A program made the translations under genes and the position numbers. From contig NZ_CP035417.1 of the NCBI RefSeq assembly GCF_004123675.1, positions 3,773,501 to 3,837,500 on the forward strand: a DNA stretch of 64,000 bases, in the 5' to 3' direction. Source of the DNA: Leisingera sp. NJS204 (GTDB lineage: Bacteria > Pseudomonadota > Alphaproteobacteria > Rhodobacterales > Rhodobacteraceae). Below the pieces are notes generated by a model, which saw only the letters and a program-made list of their open reading frames with translations, had not been told where the DNA came from and ran no database searches. This document shows positions 8,258 through 17,140 of the stretch, piece by piece; the first letter of the stretch is position 1, and each line of letters starts with the position of its first letter.

Positions 8258-9010
8258 TTAACGCATCCAGCCGAGGCTGTCTTCGGTGCGCCGGGTCGAG
8301 GGCGTGTATTCAGCGCTGACCCAGCCGTCATAACCGCTGGCGTCGATGGCGGCAAACAGCGCCGGGAAATCGACCGGACCGGTGCCCGGCTCGCAGCGTC
8401 CGGGTGCTGCACCGATCTGCACATGCACGGCGCGGGAGCCGAACATCTCCCAGACCTTGGCCGCATCGCCGTGGATCAGCTGGGCATGGTAGGCATCATA
8501 CTGCAAACCGACGTTGGGGCGGTCCACCGCCTCCAGCACTTCCATCGCCAGGTTGTAGTCGTCCAGGAAATAACCGGGCTGGTCGCCGCTGTTCAAAGGT
8601 TCGATTGTGAACTGCTGCTCCGGCGCGCGGCCGGCGGCCCATTGCAGGTTCTCAATGAACGTCCGCTGCGCCTCTGCACCCTTGGTATAGCCCGCCATAA
8701 CATGGATCTTGCCCGCCTTCAGTACCTCGGCGTAGCGCAGCACCCGGCGGATGTCGCGCTGGAACCGGTCGACGCCCTCGGGGATGGCCGCATAGCCGGG
8801 CGTGCCGCCGGTGTAATTCGGCGGCGGCGCGTTGATCAGCAGCAGCTCCAGCCCGTTGGCAAGCAGGGCGCGCTGGGTTTCCTTGGCGGCAAGTTCATAG
8901 GGATACAGGATCTCTACCGCCTCAAACCCGGCGGCGGCCGCAGCCTGGAAGCGGTCGAGATAAGGCAGCTCTGCAAACAACAGCGAAATATTGGCCGCGA
9001 AGCGGGGCAT
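8258..9010 (-). CDS. hyi: Hydroxypyruvate isomerase family TIM-barrel protein
   Basis: A 250-residue protein of the xylose-isomerase-like TIM barrel family, close to hydroxypyruvate isomerase (hydroxypyruvate to tartronate semialdehyde). It begins MPRFAANISLLFAELPYLDR and contains IEPLNSGDQPGYFLDD (metal-binding Glu), LQYDAYHAQ (Asp/His ligands) and a C-terminal WVSAEYTP (second Glu). The start at 9010 was preferred over an upstream in-frame start because AAGGAGAA lies just before it. No glyoxylate carboligase or tartronate semialdehyde reductase is nearby, so a related sugar isomerase role is possible. Confidence 0.8.
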   Translation of the reverse strand: MPRFAANISLLFAELPYLDRFQAAAAAGFEAVEILYPYELAAKETQRALLANGLELLLINAPPPNYTGGTPGYAAIPEGVDRFQRDIRRVLRYAEVLKAGKIHVMAGYTKGAEAQRTFIENLQWAAGRAPEQQFTIEPLNSGDQPGYFLDDYNLAMEVLEAVDRPNVGLQYDAYHAQLIHGDAAKVWEMFGSRAVHVQIGAAPGRCEPGTGPVDFPALFAAIDASGYDGWVSAEYTPSTRRTEDSLGWMR

Positions 9011-9184
9011 GAGGGTTCTCCTTCTTCCCCGAAGGTCTAGCGCTGCGCACAGGGGCCGCCAAGGCGTCAAAAGAACAGAATTTTCATATTAAATCCTTAT
9101 TAACCTTTAGCGGCAAGTTTCTGCCGCCGCGCCGGGTGGCAACTGGCATCATAGGCGGCGGCAGGTGGGCATAACTGCGCGGAT

Positions 9185-9210
9185 TGATACACGCCTAGGC
9201 TGACGTATCA
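9185..9210. promoter_or_regulatory. Inverted repeat upstream of the cupin gene, possible operator
   Basis: The half-sites tgatac and gtatca are separated by 14 bases and end 12 bases before the ATG of the cupin gene. They overlap the region just before its GAGGAG ribosome-binding site. No regulator is assigned. Confidence 0.35.
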
Positions 9211-9222
9211 GAGGAGACAGCC

Positions 9223-9537
9223 ATGTGTGATGCAATGGGAACCGCCAAGCCGGCGGTCAGAATTGACAACGACCGTGTCCGCGTGACCGAATGGAGCTTT
9301 GCCAAAAGCGGCGACAACACCGGCTGGCACCGGCACGGGTTCGACTATGTCGTGGTGCCGTTGTTTGACGGCGTGCTGGAAATCGCCCATCCCGACGGGA
9401 CGCGCACAGAGGCGGTGATGCAGCGTGGGGTTCCATATTTCCGCAAGGCCGGGGTGGAGCATGACGTGATCAACGGCAATGACTTTGCCTGCGCCTTTGT
9501 CGAAACCGAACTGCTGGAGGAAGCCTCCGCCGGTTAG
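9223..9537 (+). CDS. Small single-domain cupin protein
   Basis: A 104-residue beta-barrel protein. The first cupin motif reads GWHRHGFDYVVVPLFDG, with two of the usual metal-binding histidines. The second half contains YFRKAGVEHDVINGND, with the third histidine. GAGGAG stands before the ATG at 9223. Small cupins of this shape occur next to many catabolic genes and may isomerise or bind small acids. The substrate cannot be read from sequence. It is divergent from the isomerase-like gene, with 212 bases between them, and convergent with the DUF1285 gene (3-base gap). Confidence 0.75.
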   Translation: MCDAMGTAKPAVRIDNDRVRVTEWSFAKSGDNTGWHRHGFDYVVVPLFDGVLEIAHPDGTRTEAVMQRGVPYFRKAGVEHDVINGNDFACAFVETELLEEASAG

Positions 9538-9540
9538 CGG

Positions 9541-10149
9541 TCAGTCCGCTTCCAGCTCCACCGAAGGGATCAGCGGGAAAAACTCCCCGCCGGACCAGAC
9601 CCCGAACCAGCCGTCGTGGTGCTCTCCCAGCTCTGCCAGCCGGTAGAAGCTTTTGCGGTCGATCAGCGCCTCCAGCCCGGCCCGCATCATAACGTACGGA
9701 GACGGCTCGCCGGATTCGCCATCGCGTTCGGCCCGGACCGGGTTCTCCGCCCCCGCCGCGGCAGTGTCGCCGATATTGGTGGTGAAGGTGATCACCTGCT
9801 CACGCCCCGCGCCTTCAACATCGAAATCCACCGCCACAAATGGTGCGTCCTCGACGGTGATTCCAACCTTTTCCACTGGGGTAACAAGGTAGTATTTGCC
9901 ATCCTCCAGTTTGAGGATGGAGGCGAACAGCTTGACCAGTTCAAACCGGGTGAACGGCGTGCCGAGGTAATGCCAGCTGCCGTCACGGGCGATGCGAATG
10001 TCCAGATCGCCGCTGAACGGCGGGTTCCACAGGTGGACCGGCGGCAGCCCTCCGCGCTTCCCGGCTTTCTTGCCGGCCGCTTTGGCCGCCGCGGCAAGGC
10101 CTCCGGCATCGGGTGTCACAGCTTTTTGTCCGCTCATTGCTTTTGCCAT
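9541..10149 (-). CDS. DUF1285 domain-containing protein
   Basis: A 202-residue protein. A low-complexity Ala/Lys/Gly N-terminus (residues 1-33) precedes LPPVHLWNPPFSGDLDIRIA and DGSWHYLGTPFTRFELVKLF, the hallmark opening of DUF1285. YYLVTPVEKVGITVEDAPFV and a loop-rich C-terminus follow. Family function is unknown; it is widespread in proteobacteria. The start at 10149 (MAKAMSG) is chosen for length; 10137 is also possible. It is divergent from the MoxR operon with about 52 bases between, so its promoter must overlap the operon's control region. In alphaproteobacteria this gene is often found beside moxR, so a link to the envelope operon is plausible but unproven. Confidence 0.85.
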   Translation of the reverse strand: MAKAMSGQKAVTPDAGGLAAAAKAAGKKAGKRGGLPPVHLWNPPFSGDLDIRIARDGSWHYLGTPFTRFELVKLFASILKLEDGKYYLVTPVEKVGITVEDAPFVAVDFDVEGAGREQVITFTTNIGDTAAAGAENPVRAERDGESGEPSPYVMMRAGLEALIDRKSFYRLAELGEHHDGWFGVWSGGEFFPLIPSVELEAD

Positions 10150-10201
10150 TTCCAGTCAGCACGATAGAGTAACAGCATATATCCGGGAAACGAGGAATGT
10201 C

Positions 10202-11205
<1,004 letters not shown>

Positions 11206-11209
<4 letters not shown>

Positions 11210-12111
11210 CCAGAGAAACCGCCTCCGTACCGGCCTCTGGTGCAGCAGCAGGACTGCGGCACCGGGCCGAGGCCGCGGCCAGTGCCCTGCCGCCCTTGCT
11301 GGTGCAGGCGCGGCATTTGGCCGGGTCTGTCCTGATGGGCGAACATGGCCGCCGCCGCGCGGGCACGGGGGATGATTTCTGGCAGTACCGGCCGGCGCAA
11401 GCGGGCGACAGCCGCCGGATGATCGACCACCGGCGTTCGGCCCGCGGCGACATTCAGTTTGTGCGCGAGCGGGAGTGGCAGATTTCCCAGACGGTGCATC
11501 TGTGGGTGGATACCGGCGCCTCAATGCGGTTTGCCTCGTCACCGAAGCTGCCGCAAAAGGCAGACCGCGCCCGCTTGCTGGCGCTGGCAGCCTCGGTGCT
11601 GATGGTGCAGGGCGGCGAGCGGGTTGGCCTGACCGGCGGCGGCCTGCCGCCCCGGCGCGGCAATGTGCAGATCCTGCGGCTGGCCGAGGCGCTCTCGGAC
11701 GACGCGGAACAGGAATACGCGCCGCCGAACGACCGTGCCCTGATCCCGCATGCCCGCGCGCTGTTCATTTCGGATTTCCTGGGACCGTCCGAACCGATGG
11801 AGCAGGCGCTGTCCAAGGCTGCGGCACGCGGCGTGCGCGGGGTGCTGTTGCAGGTGCTGGACCCGGCAGAGGAGGCCTTTCCGTTCTCCGGGCGCACGGT
11901 GTTTGAAAGCATCAAGGGCGGTGTCACACATGAAACATTGAAGGCCTCGGCGCTGCAGGAGCGCTATCTGGACCGGCTGGCCGAGCGCCGCAGCGTGCTG
12001 GAACGCCTGTGCCGTGAGGCCGGCTGGCGGTTTGGCCAGCATCACACGGGCGATACGGCGCAAAATGCGCTGATGTGGCTTTACCACGCATTGGAGCGGA
12101 CCGCGCCATGA
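11206..12111 (+). CDS. DUF58 domain-containing protein
   Basis: A 301-residue cytoplasmic protein that starts with GTG overlapping the moxR stop, so translation is probably coupled. DUF58 is seen in YRPAQAGDSRRMIDHRRSARGD (residues 62-83), followed by a VWA-like fold beginning QTVHLWVDTGASMRF, where the metal-site pattern DxSxS is changed to DTGAS. A later ISDFLGP strand fits the same fold. DUF58 proteins are partners of MoxR ATPases. The end overlaps the next start as ATGA. Confidence 0.9.
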
Positions 12112-14891
12112 CAATGATTGCAGGCATCGGTTTTACGGCGCCCTGGCTTTTGCTGGGGCTCTTGGCTTTGCCGGTGCTGTGGCTGCTGTTGCGTGCGATA
12201 CCGCCCGCCCCCAAGCGCCAGCCGTTTCCGGCGGTGACGCTGCTGCTGGGCCTTAAGGACGACGAGAGCCTGTCGGACCGCACCCCTTGGTGGCTGCTGC
12301 TGCTGCGGATACTGGCGGTGGCGGCGGCGATCATCGGGCTGGCGGGGCCGGTACTCAATCCCGCAACCGAAAAGGCAGGCGGCCGCGGGCCGCTGCTGAT
12401 CGTAATGGATGCCAGCTGGGGCGGTGCTGCGGGCTGGAAACAGACCAGCGCCCAGGCCGCGGCGCAGCTGGAGGAGGCGGGCCGCGCCGGACGCCCGGTG
12501 GCCGTCCTGCGGCTGAGCGCGCCGGAACCCTTGCAGTTCCGCGCTGCCAGCGACTGGCAGCGGCAATTGGCCGGGCTGGCGCCCCTGCCCTGGCAGCCGG
12601 GACCGGATCAGCTGCAGCAGACCGTGGCCGCGATTGCCGCGGCAGAGGGCGGATTTGACACCGTCTGGTTCAGCGACGGGCTGGCGTATCCGGACCGCGG
12701 CGGAGTGATCGAAGCCCTGGGCCGCCGTGGTGATATCGAAGTTTTTGAGCAGCCGCTGCCGGTACTGGGGCTGCAGCCCGCCAGCTATTCCGGCGGGGCA
12801 ATCGAACTGACGGTGCAGCGCAACCGCGCCGGGCCTGCACAGGAGGTTTCGGTGGTCGCGCAGGGCAAAGACCCCGGCGGCACCGCGCGCAGCCTGGCGG
12901 TGCTGCCGCTGCGGTTTGCGGATGGCGCCCGCAGCGCCACTGCTGAGCTGTCGCTGCCGGCCGAGCTGCGCGCGCGGCTGTCGCGGTTCGAAATCCGCGA
13001 GGTGAAATCCGCAGGCGCAGTGGCGCTGACCGATGACAGCTTGCGGCGGCGCGAGGTGGCGCTGGTCTCCTCTGAAAGCGCCGATGAAGCGCTGGCGCTT
13101 CTGTCGCCGCTGCATTACCTGCGCCAGGCGCTGGCGCCCTCTGCCGAGCTGCTGGAGGGCGCGCTGGCGGACCTGCTGCCTGCCAACCCGGATGTGATCG
13201 TGCTGGCGGATGTGGCGCGGCTGGCGCCCGCACAGGAAGAGGCGGTGATCACATGGGTGGAAAACGGCGGTCTGCTGTTGCGCTTTGCCGGGCCAAGGCT
13301 GGCCGCCAGCGACACCGCGCGCAGCGGAGAGGAACCCTTGATGCCGGTGCGGTTGCGCATTGGCGGCCGCAGCATTGGCGGCGCGATGAGCTGGGGCGAA
13401 CCGAAGACACTGGCCCCCTTTGCCGAGACCTCGCCCTTCTACGGGCTGGAGGTGCCGGGCGAGGTCTCGATCAGCTCGCAGGTGGTTGCACAGCCCGATC
13501 CGCAGCTGGCGGACCGGGTGATTGCCGAACTGGGCGACGGCACGCCGCTGGTCACCCGCAAGACGCTGGGCCAGGGCCAGGTGGTGCTGTTTCACGTGAC
13601 CGCCAATGCGGAGTGGAGCAGCCTGCCGCTGTCCGGCCTGTTTGTGTCGATGCTGGAGCGGCTGGCGGTGTCTTCCTCTGCCGCCGCACCTACGGCTGCG
13701 GACCTGGAAGGCACCACCTGGACCCCGGTTGAAGTGCTGGACGGCTTTGGCCGGCTGGCGGCGGCGGAAACGCTGCCCGGCGTCAAAGGCCCGGATCTGG
13801 TGACGGCACCCGCCGGGCCGGAGCTGCGCCCCGGTGTCTATGATGGCGGGCGCCGGATGCTGGCCCGCAATGTGCTGCGCCCGGGCGATGAGCTGCAGGC
13901 CGCGCGCTGGCCTGCCTCGGTTGCGGTCAGCAGCTATGACGCGCCGCAGGAGCTGCCGCTGGGCGGCGCGCTGCTGACGCTGGCGCTGGGGCTCTTGGTA
14001 CTGGATGTACTGGGTACGCTGGTCCTTTCCGGCATGCTGGGCGGTGCCCGGACTGCGGCTCTGGCAGCTGCGCTGGGGCTGGCGGCATGGGCCGCGCCGC
14101 AGGAGATGCAGGCGCAGAACGCAGCGGCGCCTGAAGATTTCAGAGCGGCGGAGCTGGCCTCGGAACTGGTGCTGGCACATGTGCTGACCGGCGACCGGGA
14201 GGTGGACCGCATCGCAGCGGCCGGCCTGCGCGGACTGTCCGAGACGCTGTTCTTCCGCACTTCGGTCGAGCCTGCCGCCCCGGCGGGTGTCGATCTGGAG
14301 CGCGATGAGCTGGCGTTTTATCCGCTTCTGTACTGGCCGGTCACGCCGGATCAGCGGCTGCCCTCGTCCCAGGCTTACGGCAAGCTGAACGCATATTTGC
14401 GGGCGGGCGGCATGATCCTGTTCGACACCCGGGATGCGGATCTGGCGGTCTCCGGCACCACCAGCCCGGCGGCGCGGCGGCTGCAGCAGATTGCGCTGCC
14501 GCTGGACGTGCCGCCGCTGGAAGTGCTGCCGGAAGATCATGTGCTGACCCGGGCCTTTTATTTGCTGCAGGCCTTTCCTGGCCGCCACAGCCGCGGCCCG
14601 GTCTGGGTCGAGGCCGCACCGCCGGATGCGGAACAGGCCGAGGGCATCCCGTTCCGCAACCTCAACGACGGGGTGACGCCGGTGGTGATCGGCGGCAATG
14701 ACTGGGCGGCGGCCTGGGCCGTGGACGGCAACGGGCGGCCCTTGCTGCCGGTCGGGCGCGGCTATGCCGGCGAGCGGCAGCGCGAACTGGCGTTCCGGTT
14801 CGGCGTCAACCTGGTGATGCATGTGCTGACCGGCAATTACAAATCGGACCAGGTGCATGTGCCCGCACTGCTGGACCGGCTGGGGCAATAG
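12108..14891 (+). CDS. BatA-like N-terminal / DUF4159 membrane protein
   Basis: A 927-residue envelope protein. The aerotolerance-regulator (BatA) N-terminus has two membrane helices (FTAPWLLLGLLALPVLWLL and the stretch WWLLLLRILAVAAAIIGL). A long periplasmic or cytoplasmic VWA-like region follows, with LLIVMDASWGGAAG in place of an intact metal site. A further helix pair lies near residues 610-650, and a C-terminal DUF4159 domain begins about ELASELVLAHVLTGDREVD and runs through LLYWPV and AYLRAGGMILFDTRD. It is coupled to DUF58 by ATGA. An ORF upstream in the same frame (12075) was rejected because the ATGA overlap explains the start. Confidence 0.88.
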   Translation: MTMIAGIGFTAPWLLLGLLALPVLWLLLRAIPPAPKRQPFPAVTLLLGLKDDESLSDRTPWWLLLLRILAVAAAIIGLAGPVLNPATEKAGGRGPLLIVMDASWGGAAGWKQTSAQAAAQLEEAGRAGRPVAVLRLSAPEPLQFRAASDWQRQLAGLAPLPWQPGPDQLQQTVAAIAAAEGGFDTVWFSDGLAYPDRGGVIEALGRRGDIEVFEQPLPVLGLQPASYSGGAIELTVQRNRAGPAQEVSVVAQGKDPGGTARSLAVLPLRFADGARSATAELSLPAELRARLSRFEIREVKSAGAVALTDDSLRRREVALVSSESADEALALLSPLHYLRQALAPSAELLEGALADLLPANPDVIVLADVARLAPAQEEAVITWVENGGLLLRFAGPRLAASDTARSGEEPLMPVRLRIGGRSIGGAMSWGEPKTLAPFAETSPFYGLEVPGEVSISSQVVAQPDPQLADRVIAELGDGTPLVTRKTLGQGQVVLFHVTANAEWSSLPLSGLFVSMLERLAVSSSAAAPTAADLEGTTWTPVEVLDGFGRLAAAETLPGVKGPDLVTAPAGPELRPGVYDGGRRMLARNVLRPGDELQAARWPASVAVSSYDAPQELPLGGALLTLALGLLVLDVLGTLVLSGMLGGARTAALAAALGLAAWAAPQEMQAQNAAAPEDFRAAELASELVLAHVLTGDREVDRIAAAGLRGLSETLFFRTSVEPAAPAGVDLERDELAFYPLLYWPVTPDQRLPSSQAYGKLNAYLRAGGMILFDTRDADLAVSGTTSPAARRLQQIALPLDVPPLEVLPEDHVLTRAFYLLQAFPGRHSRGPVWVEAAPPDAEQAEGIPFRNLNDGVTPVVIGGNDWAAAWAVDGNGRPLLPVGRGYAGERQRELAFRFGVNLVMHVLTGNYKSDQVHVPALLDRLGQ

Positions 14892-14900
14892 GGGAACCCG

Positions 14901-16943
14901 ATGACACAGACGATCCTGTTTGACCCGCTGGTGCCATGGCCGGTGATCTGGGCCGCGGGTGCCATAACACTGGCGGCGCTGGTGCTGGGCCTGTGGAGAG
15001 GCCTGTCGGGCTGGGCGCTGCGGGCGCTGGCGGCGCTTGTGTTGCTGGCCGCGCTGGCAGGTCCGGTGCATCAAAGCGAGGACCGCGCCCCCTTAAGCGA
15101 CATCGTGATTGTGGCCGAGGACCAGACTGCCAGCCAGCAGCTGCGCGGCCGCCCGGAACAGATGGCGCGGGCACGGGCCCAGCTGAAGGCAGCATTGGCC
15201 GCGCGGGCAGGCACCGAGGTGCGCTGGATCACCGTTCCGGACGGCGAAGGCGACGCGGGCACCCGTCTGATAGCGGCCATCGCGCAGGCGCTGGCGGATG
15301 AGCCGCGGGCGCGGGTGGCGGGGATCATTGCCCTGTCCGACGGCCAAGTTCATGACGCGGATCAGGTGCTGAACCTGCCTGCGCCGATGCATTTGCTGCT
15401 GACCGGCCGCAAAGACGATTGGGACCGCCGCCTGATCGTGAAGAACGCCCCCGGTTTTGCCATCATCGGCGAGCCGGTGAAGCTGACGCTGCGGATCGAG
15501 GATCAGGGCGCGGTGCCGGTTCAGGGCGGCTTTGCGGATCTGAACATTTCAGTCGGCGGCGACGCGCCGCAGCGTTTCACCTTGCCAATCGGCGTCGATT
15601 TCGAGCTGCCGATGGTACTGCAGCACGGCGGCCGCAATGTAATCCGGTTCAGCGTGCCGGAAGAGCCGGGCGAGCTGACGGCGCGCAACAACCAGGCCTT
15701 GGTGCAGATCAACGGGGTCCGCGACCGGCTGCGGGTGCTGCTGGTCTCGGGCGAGCCGCATGCCGGCGGGCGCACCTGGCGCAATCTGCTGAAGTCCGAC
15801 AGCGCCGTGGATCTGGTGCATTTCACCATCCTGCGCCCGCCGGAAAAACAGGATGGCGTGCCGGTGGAGGAGCTGTCGCTGATCGCCTTCCCGACGCGCG
15901 AGCTGTTTCTGGAGAAAATCGACGATTTCGACCTGATCATCTTTGACCGCTACAAGCGGCGCGGCATCCTGCCTGCGGTCTATCTGGACAATGTGGCCAA
16001 TTACGCGATGGGCGGCGGCGCGGTGCTGGTGGCCGCCGGGCCGGATTTTGCCAGCGCCGACAGCATCTACCGCTCACCTTTGTCACTGATCCTTCCCGCC
16101 GAACCCTCGGCGCGGGTGCTGCAAGAGGCCTACCGCCCGGAGGTGACCGATCTGGGCAAACAGCATCCGGTGACCTCGGGGCTGGAGGGAGCTGCGGATT
16201 GGGGCCGCTGGCTGCGCCAGGTCGAGCTGCGCCGCCCCGAGGGCCATGTGCTGATGAACGGCGCCGGTGAACGCCCGCTTCTGGTGCTGAACCGGGTCGG
16301 CGAGGGGCGGGTGGCGCTGCTGGCATCAGACCATGCCTGGTTGTGGAGCCGCGGCTATGAGGGCGGCGGGCCGCAGCTGGAACTGCTGCGTCGTCTGGCC
16401 CATTGGATGATGAAGGAACCGGAACTGGAAGAAGAAGCACTGTGGGCTGAGGCCTCGGGCCAGCGGATGCGTATCCTGCGCCGCACGCTTGCCGGTCAGG
16501 CAGGGCCGGTGACGGTGACCAACCCGGATGGCTCCACCGTGGAGCTGGCGCTGCGCCAGACTGCACCGGGACGGTGGGAGGCCCGTTATGACGGTCCGGA
16601 AGCGGGGCTGTACAGGCTGGAAGAAGGCGGCGAGACGGCAGTGGCCGGGCTGGGGCCTGCGGCACCGAAAGAATTCGAGGAAACCATTGCCACCGGCGAA
16701 GTGCTGGCGCCGGTTCTGGAACCTTTGCGCGGCGGTGTGCTGCGGCTGGAGGACGGTATGCCGTCCTTGCGCAACATGCGGGCCGGGCGCCCGGCGGCGG
16801 GACGCGGCTGGATCGGACTTACGCCGCGCGCGGCTTATGAAACGCTGTCAGTCAGCCAAGGACCGCTGCTGCCCGGCTGGCTGGCGCTGGTTATGGCGTC
16901 GTTCTTTATCGTCGCGGGCTGGCTGCGGGAAGGGCGGCGGTAA
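14901..16943 (+). CDS. Membrane protein with glutamine-amidotransferase-like fold, last gene of the MoxR operon
   Basis: A 680-residue protein, nine bases after the DUF4159 gene. Two N-terminal helices (VIWAAGAITLAALVLGLW; ALRALAALVLLAALAGPV) are followed by a VWA-like strand LSDIVIVAEDQTASQQL and an Ig-like middle region. A class I glutamine-amidotransferase-like domain comes next (residues about 270-480; DLIIFDRYKRRGILPAVYLD, GGAVLVAAGPDF), and a last helix GWLALVMASFFIVAGWL. The amidotransferase-like fold lacks an obvious catalytic Cys triad, so it is probably structural. I know the four-gene arrangement from other alphaproteobacteria, but its biochemical role is not settled. Confidence 0.8.
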   Translation: MTQTILFDPLVPWPVIWAAGAITLAALVLGLWRGLSGWALRALAALVLLAALAGPVHQSEDRAPLSDIVIVAEDQTASQQLRGRPEQMARARAQLKAALAARAGTEVRWITVPDGEGDAGTRLIAAIAQALADEPRARVAGIIALSDGQVHDADQVLNLPAPMHLLLTGRKDDWDRRLIVKNAPGFAIIGEPVKLTLRIEDQGAVPVQGGFADLNISVGGDAPQRFTLPIGVDFELPMVLQHGGRNVIRFSVPEEPGELTARNNQALVQINGVRDRLRVLLVSGEPHAGGRTWRNLLKSDSAVDLVHFTILRPPEKQDGVPVEELSLIAFPTRELFLEKIDDFDLIIFDRYKRRGILPAVYLDNVANYAMGGGAVLVAAGPDFASADSIYRSPLSLILPAEPSARVLQEAYRPEVTDLGKQHPVTSGLEGAADWGRWLRQVELRRPEGHVLMNGAGERPLLVLNRVGEGRVALLASDHAWLWSRGYEGGGPQLELLRRLAHWMMKEPELEEEALWAEASGQRMRILRRTLAGQAGPVTVTNPDGSTVELALRQTAPGRWEARYDGPEAGLYRLEEGGETAVAGLGPAAPKEFEETIATGEVLAPVLEPLRGGVLRLEDGMPSLRNMRAGRPAAGRGWIGLTPRAAYETLSVSQGPLLPGWLALVMASFFIVAGWLREGRR

Positions 16944-16976
16944 GCGGCTTAAACCGGTGTCACAACGGGCGGGGTC

Positions 16977-17049
16977 CTCCCGCCCATCGCAGGTTTCCTG
17001 CCGGAACCCCGCGAAAGTTGGGCCAAGCGCCGCGCCAAAGGCGCGGCGC
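16977..17049 (-). repeat. Dispersed palindromic repeat, family 1, copy C (inverted)
   Basis: On the minus strand it has a perfect 10-bp stem with loop ttt, then ttggcccaac, a hairpin gcagg-aaa-cctgc, and the tail gggcgggag. This is the same order of parts as copy A. It lies between the convergent MoxR operon and pbpC. Confidence 0.7.
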
Positions 17050-17140
17050 GGGTCGCTTCGGGCGCAGCCCGAAGCGAAACATCTCTGCCCGGCAGTGCCC
17101 CGCGTCAATTAAGCCACCCATATCAGTCAATCCGCCCGTA

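Noticed and set aside
12081-15074. Minus-strand open frame of 997 residues
   Set aside because: It is antisense to the DUF4159 gene, has Arg/Gln/His-rich low-complexity wording typical of GC-rich shadows, and no family motif.
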